A DNA stretch of 64,000 nucleotides, taken from the NCBI RefSeq assembly GCF_026735165.1, contig NZ_JAPQES010000002.1, positions 437,745-501,744 of the forward strand, written 5' to 3'. The translations under genes were made by a program, and so were the position numbers. The stretch comes from Clostridium ganghwense. Lineage in GTDB: Bacteria > Bacillota > Clostridia > Clostridiales > Clostridiaceae. The notes below the pieces were generated by a model, which saw nothing but the letters and a program-made list of their open reading frames with translations, did not search any database and was not told the DNA's origin. Positions 55,618-63,069 of the stretch are shown one piece after another; the stretch's first letter is position 1; each line of letters begins with the position of its first letter.

Positions 55618-56091
55618 TCACACCTTATGCCCTCCAGAATTCCTTAGAGTTTCATAATATTTTCTTAGAAATTCATAATCCATTTCCCCATTACTGATTC
55701 TATATATAAAACTATCTAATTGTTTATCATAAACAGTTACATAGATAGCAGTCCTCATATTAATAGTTATATGTATTAATCTCGTGCCCTTTGTTATGTC
55801 AATAAAATAATAACCATACTCTTTAAAATCTTCTCTACTACTTTCACTATAAGATTTTCCAAATACTTTTTTGAATCTATACTTCTTTAAAAAAGTATTT
55901 AGCTCTTCTATCTTTTCTTTATTCTTGACTAAAATCCTTTCATTTTTTGTTTGAATTTCTACCTTATCAGCATTGTTAAAATCTATTTTAACAATATCAT
56001 CTATTCTATATTCCTTAATGTGATAGCTATATAAATATATAGCTAATAATATAAATATTACGCTAAATACTTTTTTACTAAGTTTGTCCAT
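55618..56091 (-). CDS. Unrecognised membrane-anchored extracellular protein
   Basis: A 157-residue protein with one N-terminal span (about 8-24) and an outer domain of alternating strands (DKVEIQTKNERILVKN, then GYYFIDITKGTRLIHIT). It looks like a small beta-rich domain with no known signature. It is 62 bases upstream of the two-span protein gene on the same strand, so it may be co-transcribed. Confidence 0.6.
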   Translation of the reverse strand: MDKLSKKVFSVIFILLAIYLYSYHIKEYRIDDIVKIDFNNADKVEIQTKNERILVKNKEKIEELNTFLKKYRFKKVFGKSYSESSREDFKEYGYYFIDITKGTRLIHITINMRTAIYVTVYDKQLDSFIYRISNGEMDYEFLRKYYETLRNSGGHKV

Positions 56092-56230
56092 CTTTTTTAT
56101 CCACCTTTAATATGAAATTTGTTCATTGTCTAAACATCACTAATTTTATTATGATTTTTCTTAGATTAAATACCGCTTAATCTCCCTATACATATAATAC
56201 CATTTAAATACATACCAAACAATTAAGTAA

Positions 56231-56273
56231 TAAAAAAGAAGAGATGTCATACACCCCTTCATTCTTCTTTATA
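56231..56273 (-). terminator. Terminator after the 103-residue membrane protein gene
   Basis: On the minus strand AAAGAAGAATG pairs with CATCTCTTCTTT (one bulge), followed by TTTTATT. Confidence 0.65.
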
Positions 56274-56297
56274 TATTCTTATAAAAACAATACCCTT

Positions 56298-56609
56298 TTA
56301 TTTTTTCTGTATTTTAGTATTCTGCTGCATATTATTTATAGTACTTAGAATGTCATGCATAAAATTACTGCCTCTACTTATTAATAATCCTGTAAGTATT
56401 AATCCTAAAAAAGGTGTCCTTAAAGGCATTCCTATGATACTCATCAAATCCACCCCACTTGCTGTTGTTAATAGTATACCTAGAGCAATTACACCAAGTC
56501 TATCGCCCCACTTAGGTAGCTTATATGGAACTGCCAATTTAATAGTTTCCCATATAGATTCACAAATCATAGATAAAAATATTAATCCTATCCCATTCAT
56601 ATTTTCCAC
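56298..56609 (-). CDS. Small membrane protein, holin-like topology, unrecognised
   Basis: A 103-residue protein with three hydrophobic segments (about 5-28, 36-58, 62-78) and a hydrophilic C-terminus. Layout and size resemble phage holins, with a WGDRLGVIALGILLT segment, but no holin family can be named and no lysin gene lies beside it. It may be a phage relic or a small host membrane protein. It ends at its own terminator. Confidence 0.5.
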   Translation of the reverse strand: MENMNGIGLIFLSMICESIWETIKLAVPYKLPKWGDRLGVIALGILLTTASGVDLMSIIGMPLRTPFLGLILTGLLISRGSNFMHDILSTINNMQQNTKIQKK

Positions 56610-56644
56610 CTATCCCCTATATACTTATATGTGTAAGAATACAA

Positions 56645-56899
56645 TTAAAGATCCATGATTTCTATTCTTTTAACAAACAAAAAAATATTATTTCTATTAT
56701 CAATCATTCTTTCGATTATTTTGTACTTGACAAATTCTTTATTTTCTCCTACCTTTAAAAAAGTATCTGCTTTAATGAGTAAATCTTTTCTTACGTTATC
56801 CCTTAATAATTCTACTTTTTCTCCATCCACAAGAAAAATTTTGTTATAATTATCCTTAATATACTTGCTTATGTCTCTTGTATTAAACAAGCTTTTCAT
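56645..56899 (-). CDS. Unrecognised 84-residue cytosolic protein
   Basis: Small charged protein, without spans or signal, with a beta-rich look (KIFLVDGEKVELL, FLKVGENKEFVKYKII). AAGGGGG lies eight to nine bases before the ATG. It is upstream of the holin-like gene on the same strand with a 35-base gap. No family recognised. Confidence 0.5.
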   Translation of the reverse strand: MKSLFNTRDISKYIKDNYNKIFLVDGEKVELLRDNVRKDLLIKADTFLKVGENKEFVKYKIIERMIDNRNNIFLFVKRIEIMDL

Positions 56900-57032
56900 A
56901 TAAATCCTATCCCCCTTATAATTTCCCCTTATTTTTTATATTCACATAAAGATTTTTTTATTCTATAATTTTAAATTTAAGTAACAAAAATTTTTAACTC
57001 CATATATTTAAAAATAAATTTGTACAAACAAA

Positions 57033-57059
57033 AAGGATGGCTTTCACCATCCCTTTTTA
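57033..57059 (-). terminator. Terminator after the M24 peptidase gene
   Basis: AAAAGGATGG pairs with CCATCCCTTTTT. It is in place to stop the minus-strand gene ending at 57065. Confidence 0.75.
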
Positions 57060-57064
57060 GATTT

Positions 57065-58144
57065 TCATTCAATTATTTGCAGTTCCTTTGGATATTTATT
57101 TAAAACCTCACATCCATCTTTAGTTACCACTACTAAATCTTCTATTCTCACTCCAAGATTTTCGTTAATATATATACCTGGCTCAATTGAAAAAATCATA
57201 CCTTCTTCTACACACATTTCATTTACTCCACCTACATCTGGGAATTCATGAACATCAATTCCAATATTATGCCCTGTTCTATGTGTAAAGTATTTTCCAT
57301 ATCCCGCTTTTTCTATAACCTGTCTAGCCGTTCTATCTATGTCACAAAACCTAACACCTGGTTTCACAGCCTGAATAGCTTTCAAATTAGCTTCTAATAC
57401 TATGTTGTATATCTTCTTACTTTCTTCCGAAGCTTGTTTATAAAATACAGTTCTAGTCATATCTGAACAATAATTATTTGTTCTACCACCAATATCTAAA
57501 ATTATACTGTCCCCAACTTTTAATTTACTATTATCTGAACTGTGATGAGGCTCTGCAGCATTAAAACCATAGGCTATAAGTGGATAAAATGAAAAACTAT
57601 CTGTTCCATATTTTTCATATATATCTCCTAGCAATTTGCAAGCTTTCTTCTCTGTATATTGTTTAGGAATAACTTTTCTTATCAAATCGTTCATAGCTAT
57701 ATCATTGATTCTTGAAGCTTCTCTCATAAGGTCGATTTCTTCACTATCTTTTATCATTCTTACCCTATCAACTATAGGTGAACCATTTACAAATTTAATT
57801 CCTTGTTTCTTTCCCATAAGATTAATCAAAAAATGTGATGGCCATTCTTTATCTATTCCCAAAGATTTATTTTCTTCTACTTCAGAAGCTAATAACTCTA
57901 TTGGATCCTCTGAATCACTGTATATTTGCAATTCAACTCCTAAATCTTCATTTATTGGGAAAAGTTCATTTATGAATAATTTTTTATCGCCTTTAGTATT
58001 TATGTACAAAGCTAAAAGTCTTTCCCCTGGTTCTATCCATTTCCCTGTAATATAAAATATTGATGCAGTGGAAGTTATTATTATTTGCTCTAGATTATTT
58101 TCCTTCATATTAAATATAATTCTTTCTAATCTTTTATTTTTCAC
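57065..58144 (-). CDS. M24 family Xaa-Pro peptidase
   Basis: A 359-residue metallopeptidase that removes N-terminal residues before proline. An N-terminal creatinase-like domain (about 1-130) precedes the pita-bread domain. The metal-site residues are visible in ILDIGGRTNNYCSDMTRTV (two Asp), FTHRTGHNIGIDVHE (His), IFSIEPGIY (Glu) and GVRIEDL (Glu). It is complete and of normal length for YqhT/PepQ relatives. A single gene, probably cytosolic peptide recycling. Confidence 0.92.
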   Translation of the reverse strand: MKNKRLERIIFNMKENNLEQIIITSTASIFYITGKWIEPGERLLALYINTKGDKKLFINELFPINEDLGVELQIYSDSEDPIELLASEVEENKSLGIDKEWPSHFLINLMGKKQGIKFVNGSPIVDRVRMIKDSEEIDLMREASRINDIAMNDLIRKVIPKQYTEKKACKLLGDIYEKYGTDSFSFYPLIAYGFNAAEPHHSSDNSKLKVGDSIILDIGGRTNNYCSDMTRTVFYKQASEESKKIYNIVLEANLKAIQAVKPGVRFCDIDRTARQVIEKAGYGKYFTHRTGHNIGIDVHEFPDVGGVNEMCVEEGMIFSIEPGIYINENLGVRIEDLVVVTKDGCEVLNKYPKELQIIE

Positions 58145-58204
58145 TTTCTACTCCTCCTTTGTCTTAAAGATTATTTCTACATCTATTTTATAAATCCTTC
58201 AAAA

Positions 58205-58241
58205 TAAAAAGAGCTGTAATCTTTTGACTACAACCCTTTTT
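58205..58241 (-). terminator. Terminator after the 45-residue gene
   Basis: On the minus strand AAAAGGGTTGTAGTC pairs, with G-U pairs, to GATTACAGCTCTTTT around a 4-base loop, followed by T. Confidence 0.75.
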
Positions 58242-58244
58242 GCT

Positions 58245-58382
58245 TTAATCTATTGACTCTCCTTGAAAATTTGTATATTGAGGATCATTTTTTCTACTTC
58301 TAGCTGGCCTATCTGCCGGCTTAATCCCATCCTGTTTTTGTCCTTTTTTATGAGCTTCACCTTTAAGCATCGGCTTTCTCAT
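58245..58382 (-). CDS. 45-residue basic peptide gene
   Basis: Small ORF with AAAGGGGAG five bases before the ATG at 58382 and a strong terminator four bases after the TAA, so very likely real. The product begins MRKPMLKGEAHKKGQK and is rich in Lys, Arg, Asp and Gln with no hydrophobic core, so it is probably disordered. It resembles in character the small unstructured proteins made in clostridial spores, but I cannot match it to an SASP family. It is the last of three tiny minus-strand genes (58245-58871). Confidence 0.6.
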   Translation of the reverse strand: MRKPMLKGEAHKKGQKQDGIKPADRPARSRKNDPQYTNFQGESID

Positions 58383-58424
58383 TTTAACTCCCCTTTCTGG
58401 GATTAATTTAAATAAATTATTTTA

Positions 58425-58613
58425 TTATTTATCATACTTTGTAAGTAGTTGTTGAAGTTTTTGAGCTTGCATAGCTGATTCTTCTGCAAAATCTTTAAAT
58501 ACTCTATTTACTTCACTGTTATCTACTTGTTTAGCATATTCTTCATAATCTCTAACACTCTCTTGAACATCTAGTAACTTTTGTTTTATCATATCTTTAG
58601 TGTTTAATTGCAT
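58425..58613 (-). CDS. 62-residue helical protein, half a ferritin-like bundle
   Basis: Small soluble protein predicted as two amphipathic helices (about 3-28 and 32-60) with the pattern VFKDFAEESAMQAQKLQQLL that resembles one helix pair of ferritin-like proteins. It would need to dimerise to make a bundle. Metal ligands are incomplete. GAGAGGAG precedes the ATG. It lies among three tiny genes of similar context. Function unknown. Confidence 0.55.
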   Translation of the reverse strand: MQLNTKDMIKQKLLDVQESVRDYEEYAKQVDNSEVNRVFKDFAEESAMQAQKLQQLLTKYDK

Positions 58614-58688
58614 AATATCACTCCTCTCAGCTTTAATATTTCCTAAATAAAAAAATCTTATACTAACAAAAGATTCAATCTATATCTT

Positions 58689-58871
58689 TTAATTTCTTAT
58701 ATCATAAGTTTCTTCCATTCTTTTTTGATTATCTGTATCATCTGTAATATAGGATGAAGTAAACGGAATTTTTTCTTCATTTAAAATAAACTTATCTTCT
58801 AATTTGAGGACATAATTACTTGGTAAATCTCCAAGATTTAATCCAATATTTTTATTTCGTCTTCTAGCCAT
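58689..58871 (-). CDS. 60-residue hydrophilic protein, unrecognised
   Basis: A small protein starting MARRRNKN with a short Leu-rich centre (LGDLPSNYVLKLEDKFIL) and an acidic tail. GGAGAGGTG precedes the ATG. It is the first of a row of three minus-strand microgenes, 75 bases before the next. No known family. A structural or spore role is speculation. Confidence 0.55.
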   Translation of the reverse strand: MARRRNKNIGLNLGDLPSNYVLKLEDKFILNEEKIPFTSSYITDDTDNQKRMEETYDIRN

Positions 58872-59060
58872 ACTTCACCTCTCCTCTCCTATTTAATTTT
58901 CCCTTTAGTACAAGTTTTATTCTGATAAAGATAAGCCATAATATATTTTTACCTTACATTAATACTTTGATTTACTTGACAAAAAATTTATTAATACTTA
59001 AAATTTATGTAATCGGATTTAATATTATATATGTAAAACTAAAATCGAAAGGTGATTTCA

Positions 59061-59369
59061 TTGAATAAAGATGAATATAAGGAAAATTTAAAAAATTTAG
59101 CTGAAATTTTTAAAACAATAGGACATCCTACAAGATTATGTATAGTCTGTAAACTACTATCAAAAAACTTAAATGTAACACAAATTCAGGACTGTTTAGA
59201 AATGCCTCAATCTACTGTTTCACAGCATCTTGCAATTCTAAAATCAAAAGGTATTATTGAAGGCAACAGAAACGGTGTAGAAGTTATATATTCTCTAGTA
59301 AACGAGGATGTAAAAAAAATAATATCTAGTATTCTTAACCCAGATGATCTTCTAAAATTCAACAAATAA
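59061..59369 (+). CDS. ArsR/SmtB-family winged-helix regulator
   Basis: A 102-residue DNA-binding protein with the ArsR start IFKTIGHPTRLCIVCKLL and recognition helix region MPQSTVSQHLAILKSKGII. Metal-site motif ELCVCDL is absent, though two cysteines (LCIVC) lie in the first helix and one in QDCLEM, so it may sense redox or another signal. The TTG at 59061 fits AAAGGTG better than the GTG three codons earlier. It is not next to a metal pump gene; target unknown. Confidence 0.88.
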   Translation: MNKDEYKENLKNLAEIFKTIGHPTRLCIVCKLLSKNLNVTQIQDCLEMPQSTVSQHLAILKSKGIIEGNRNGVEVIYSLVNEDVKKIISSILNPDDLLKFNK

Positions 59370-59385
59370 ATTCATAACTCTTAAA

Positions 59386-59421
59386 TAAAAAATGCCAACA
59401 AAATCAGCATTTTTTATTTTT
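59386..59421. terminator. Bidirectional terminator between arsR-like gene and rnz
   Basis: AAAAAATGC pairs with GCATTTTTT around an 11-base loop, with A and T runs for both directions. Confidence 0.8.
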
Positions 59422-59430
59422 TTCTATTTA

Positions 59431-60345
59431 TTAATCTTTTTCAAAGTTTAATTCTTTAATCATAAGCTCTTCTCCAATTTTTGAATTTGGAAATATTTCT
59501 TCAGCTTTATATAAAAACTCTTCTGGGTCTTTAATAGAAGGACTAAAATGAGTTAACCATAGTTCTTTAACATCTGCCTCTTTTGCAAGATATGCACACT
59601 CTGAAAAAAGCATATGATAATTTTCTTTAGCTTTTTCAAGATAATCATCATCACCATACATTCCTTCTCCTATAAACAAATCTGATTGTCTTATAAAATC
59701 TATTAACTTATCTACTGGTCTTGTATCTGTACAATAGCTTACTTTTATTCCTTTTCTTTCTTTTCCAAGGATCATTTCAGGAGTAAACATTTTATCTTCA
59801 CACTGTACTGTTTCACCTTTTTGAAGTATTCTCCAAAATTCCCTTGGTATATTTTTACTTTCAGCTTTATTTTTATCAAACTTTCTATTTCGTTTAACTT
59901 CTATACTATAAGCCATACATTCTAAACTATGTTCAACAGGTACTGCACCTATATAATATTCTTTATCTTTATAATCTTTAAGCCCTTCATCTGAAACTTC
60001 GATTAAATTAAGTTTAAAAGGCAGCTCAGGAGTAATAACAGTAAGACCTTTTATTATTTCTTTTAGTCCTTTAGGTCCTATTATAGTTATAGGTTCTGTC
60101 CTTCCTGAATTTCCAATAGTGCTTAGAAGACCAGGCAGTCCTGCAGTATGATCAGCATGATAATGTGTAATACAAATTACATCAATAGCCTTAATTCCCC
60201 ACTTTAATTTTTTTAACAAAATTTGGGTACCTTCTCCACAATCTACAAGTAACAAGCTTCCTTTACAACTTACCAGCATAGAACTTAAATATCTATTAGG
60301 CATTGGCATCATTCCTCCTGATGCCAGTAAACAAACTCTTATCAT
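59431..60345 (-). CDS. rnz: Ribonuclease Z
   Basis: Endonuclease that trims the 3' ends of tRNA precursors lacking CCA. The 304 residues form a metallo-beta-lactamase fold with the metal motif THYHADHTAGLPGLL, a later HSLE, SYCTDTRP and WLTHFSP. The first motif reads GGMMPMPNRYLSS in place of the more usual GTGGGVPT-xR-SS. Both tRNAs in this window encode CCA, so the enzyme may serve other substrates. Confidence 0.88.
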   Translation of the reverse strand: MIRVCLLASGGMMPMPNRYLSSMLVSCKGSLLLVDCGEGTQILLKKLKWGIKAIDVICITHYHADHTAGLPGLLSTIGNSGRTEPITIIGPKGLKEIIKGLTVITPELPFKLNLIEVSDEGLKDYKDKEYYIGAVPVEHSLECMAYSIEVKRNRKFDKNKAESKNIPREFWRILQKGETVQCEDKMFTPEMILGKERKGIKVSYCTDTRPVDKLIDFIRQSDLFIGEGMYGDDDYLEKAKENYHMLFSECAYLAKEADVKELWLTHFSPSIKDPEEFLYKAEEIFPNSKIGEELMIKELNFEKD

Positions 60346-60559
60346 ATTCCTTACCTCTTTCAGTTAATTTCAATTTTTTATTATATCACTATTTTAATTT
60401 TTAGTTATTATTTCTGTAATAGTTTCAACTTTTAAAAAACAAAATATATAGTAATAATTGAAAAACTATAATTTATTTTAAACATGGTAATAACATGTAT
60501 ATTATACTTAAATGGATGTATAATTTAAATATAATATATAAAGTAAAGGTGGCATCATT

Positions 60560-61033
60560 ATGGGAAACAAAAAAATTCTTGTGGTTTTTTACTCTAGATC
60601 TGGAATAACAAAAAAAGTTGCCCACGAAATAAAAGATACTGTAAAATGTGATATTGAAGAAATCCACGATAAAACAAATAGATCTGGAATTATAGGATTC
60701 TTAAAATCAGGATATCAAGCAGCAAAAGGTAGAACAACAGATATAACTCCACCTAAAATATCTCCTTCAAATTATGATCTTGTAGTACTTGCTACTCCTG
60801 TTTGGGCATCCCACACTTCTTGCGCAATAAGAACATACATTAACTCTTTTAAAGATAACTTTAAACAAGTTGCCTTTGTAGCTACTCAAGGTGGTGAAGG
60901 AAAATTTAAAGTTTTTGAAGATTTAAAATCAGCATGCAAAAAAAAGCCAGTATGCACTCTTGGAATTACAAGTAAAGATATGAAGTCAGAAAAATACAAA
61001 GAAAAGATAAAAAACTTTGTTGAAGAATTTTAA
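60560..61033 (+). CDS. Flavodoxin-like protein
   Basis: A 157-residue flavodoxin fold with the FMN phosphate loop YSRSGITKKVA, the second FMN loop ATPVWASHTS and a third, VATQGGEGK. It matches the flavodoxin_4/NAD(P)H oxidoreductase-like group that carries electrons or reduces quinones. AAAGGTGG precedes the ATG. A single gene. It ends at a long hairpin shared with the converging gene. Confidence 0.88.
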   Translation: MGNKKILVVFYSRSGITKKVAHEIKDTVKCDIEEIHDKTNRSGIIGFLKSGYQAAKGRTTDITPPKISPSNYDLVVLATPVWASHTSCAIRTYINSFKDNFKQVAFVATQGGEGKFKVFEDLKSACKKKPVCTLGITSKDMKSEKYKEKIKNFVEEF

Positions 61034-61056
61034 AATTAAATTTATACAGCATAAAT

Positions 61057-61097
61057 AACTTTTGAGCCTATATCAATTGGATATAAGCTCAAAAGTT
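61057..61097. terminator. Terminator hairpin overlapping the end of the next gene
   Basis: AACTTTTGAGC-TATATC pairs with GATATA-GCTCAAAAGTT. The right arm runs into the last codons of the minus-strand gene, so this hairpin is partly coding. Confidence 0.7.
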
Positions 61098-61516
61098 GTA
61101 TTTAATTCAAAATCCAAACTATTCAATAATGCATCTGTATTGCCTTTAAATGTAAAACAAACTAATCTATTTTCATTTTCGAAAATCATTAGAAATGGGT
61201 CTTCCTGTTCAGGAAATATAATAATGACTTCATCTACAAATGCATTTAGCCATCTCCCTTGTATTTTTACAGGAGATTCTAAAGGAATTTTAATAGCATA
61301 TCCATTACTGGGAACAGGATCAAATTTACCATATACACCTTCTATTCCTTCAAGATAATTTACAGCCAACTTCTGAATCTCAGAGGTTGATTGGACCACC
61401 TTTACCACCTTATCCTGATTTATGCTAAAGATTTCAATGTGTCTATATCCTTGAGCGTAAATATTTGTAGAAGATAAAAGTACAATAACCAAAGTTACTA
61501 CTGCTCTTTTAATCAT
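61073..61516 (-). CDS. Unrecognised secreted protein
   Basis: A 147-residue protein with a signal peptide (about 1-21, ending STNIYA) and a compact outer domain of alternating strands and helices. No known motif. GAGGTG selects the ATG at 61516 over two other in-frame starts within nine bases. The gene precedes a flavodoxin terminator and follows another orphan by 36 bases on the same strand, so the two may be co-transcribed. Confidence 0.6.
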   Translation of the reverse strand: MIKRAVVTLVIVLLSSTNIYAQGYRHIEIFSINQDKVVKVVQSTSEIQKLAVNYLEGIEGVYGKFDPVPSNGYAIKIPLESPVKIQGRWLNAFVDEVIIIFPEQEDPFLMIFENENRLVCFTFKGNTDALLNSLDFELNTTFELISN

Positions 61517-61552
61517 TAGCATCACCTCATTATTACTATTCCCAAAAGAGTA

Positions 61553-62176
61553 CTAACTATCATTATTCAATTGTAAATCATTTATTTTGTTACCCAAATT
61601 TATTATTCTATCTTCTATCTCTTTAATTTTTGCAGCATATTCATCACAACTGCCTTCCACTTTTGTTAAGCTTTCATAATATTCTATATAATCTTTATAA
61701 AAATATGTCAATAAATTATAAGCTTTTAAAAATTTTTCTGGAGGATTAGTTAACTTCGTCATACCTTGATCTATATTATTCTTAGCACTCTTTATTTCTA
61801 CCATATCCTTGCTGTTAATTAATTCTTTTATTCTATTATCCAGTATATTCTTAGCTTTTTTATTTCCGTCCGTAATTTTTTCTATATCTTTAGCATAATT
61901 TTGTAATTCTTCATTAATGTTAATCATCCCATCATAAATTTTTACATAAACATCATAAAAATCTGAGTAATATTTTTTCTCATCCATCTGTGAGATTTTT
62001 GGCTGAAATTCTACTTGTTTTTTCACTTTATATTCTGCCTCTTGTAATTTAGAATTACTATTTTTTAAATTCTTTAATGTACCACTTACTCTAACAAAAA
62101 TGGATGTTATAAAAAATATACTACCTATAGCCAACAAAACATTTTTCATAGTCTTATACTTATTAAATTTATTCAT
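61553..62176 (-). CDS. Unrecognised membrane-anchored coiled-coil protein
   Basis: A 207-residue protein with one N-terminal span (about 10-30) and a long, almost entirely helical extracellular part (about 35-207) with Lys, Glu and Asn at heptad-like spacing. It looks like a spacer or scaffold. No domain is recognised. Probably co-transcribed with the secreted protein gene downstream. Confidence 0.6.
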   Translation of the reverse strand: MNKFNKYKTMKNVLLAIGSIFFITSIFVRVSGTLKNLKNSNSKLQEAEYKVKKQVEFQPKISQMDEKKYYSDFYDVYVKIYDGMININEELQNYAKDIEKITDGNKKAKNILDNRIKELINSKDMVEIKSAKNNIDQGMTKLTNPPEKFLKAYNLLTYFYKDYIEYYESLTKVEGSCDEYAAKIKEIEDRIINLGNKINDLQLNNDS

Positions 62177-62228
62177 ACTTTTACCTCATCCACCTCTTTA
62201 GTTTTCATTATTCTACACTAACCCCTAT

Positions 62229-62267
62229 AAAAAGCACACTATATTCTAAAGTATATAGTGTGCTTTT
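62229..62267 (-). terminator. Terminator after the deoxynucleoside kinase gene
   Basis: AAAAGCACACTATAT pairs with ATATAGTGTGCTTTT, nearly perfect, with flanking A and T runs. Confidence 0.85.
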
Positions 62268-62270
62268 TCC

Positions 62271-62936
62271 CTAAATATTGCTTTCTATCTCTTTTAATTT
62301 GTTATAAATTAAATTAAATATGTATTCTTTATCTTGTGGATTATTTTGAAAATCCATATTATCTACATTTATTTTTAATATTGGTGAAATATTATAACTG
62401 TTAAAATACTCACTGTAATGATTATTTAATCTTTGCCAATAATCTCTTTCAACTATTTTCTCATAGTCTCTTCCTCTTTTATTAATCTTTTTTATAGCTT
62501 CATCCACAGAAGTTTCTAAATATATCATAAGTTTTGGAGCATGGCAGTGTTCAATCATGTTTTCAAATAAATCAACATACAATCCGTACTCTTCTTTACT
62601 CATTTCTCCACTTTCCATAAGCATTTTTGCAAAAATCAAATCTCCATATATGCTTCTATCTAATATAGCATTATTCATTTTTGCAGCTTCCTTTATCATT
62701 CTAAATCTGTTATTAAGGAAGAATATTTGAAGAGAAAAACTATATCTTTCTCTATCATAATAGAACTTGTCCAATATAGGATTGTCCACAACTGGCTCCA
62801 AAAAAGCTTTATAACCTAACTCTTCAACTAACATATTCATTAAAGTTGTCTTACCAACTCCTACAACTCCATCTACTACAATCACGTTCCAGCATCCCTT
62901 TCTATTAATTTTCTTTAGTATATCTTTGTAATTCAT
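62271..62936 (-). CDS. Deoxynucleoside kinase (dGK/dAK family)
   Basis: Phosphorylates deoxynucleosides in salvage. The 221 residues have the P-loop DGVVGVGKTTL, a LEPVVDNPILDKFY substrate block, the DRSIYGDLIFAK motif and a lid with KRGRDYE. In Firmicutes such kinases occur in pairs for dG and dA/dC; only one is here, so the base preference is unknown. Confidence 0.9.
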   Translation of the reverse strand: MNYKDILKKINRKGCWNVIVVDGVVGVGKTTLMNMLVEELGYKAFLEPVVDNPILDKFYYDRERYSFSLQIFFLNNRFRMIKEAAKMNNAILDRSIYGDLIFAKMLMESGEMSKEEYGLYVDLFENMIEHCHAPKLMIYLETSVDEAIKKINKRGRDYEKIVERDYWQRLNNHYSEYFNSYNISPILKINVDNMDFQNNPQDKEYIFNLIYNKLKEIESNI

Positions 62937-63020
62937 TACATTACTCCTTAGTTTACTCTTTGTATTAATATGTACTCAATTATTATATCATAATTTCATC
63001 TTTAAAATTAAACAATTTGC

Positions 63021-63058
63021 ATAAATTAAAACACCCATTAACGAGTGTTTTAATTTAT
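63021..63058 (-). terminator. Terminator after the antiporter gene
   Basis: ATAAATTAAAACAC pairs with GTGTTTTAATTTAT (14 bp) around a 10-base loop. Confidence 0.8.
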
Positions 63059-63069
63059 ATTATTGAATA

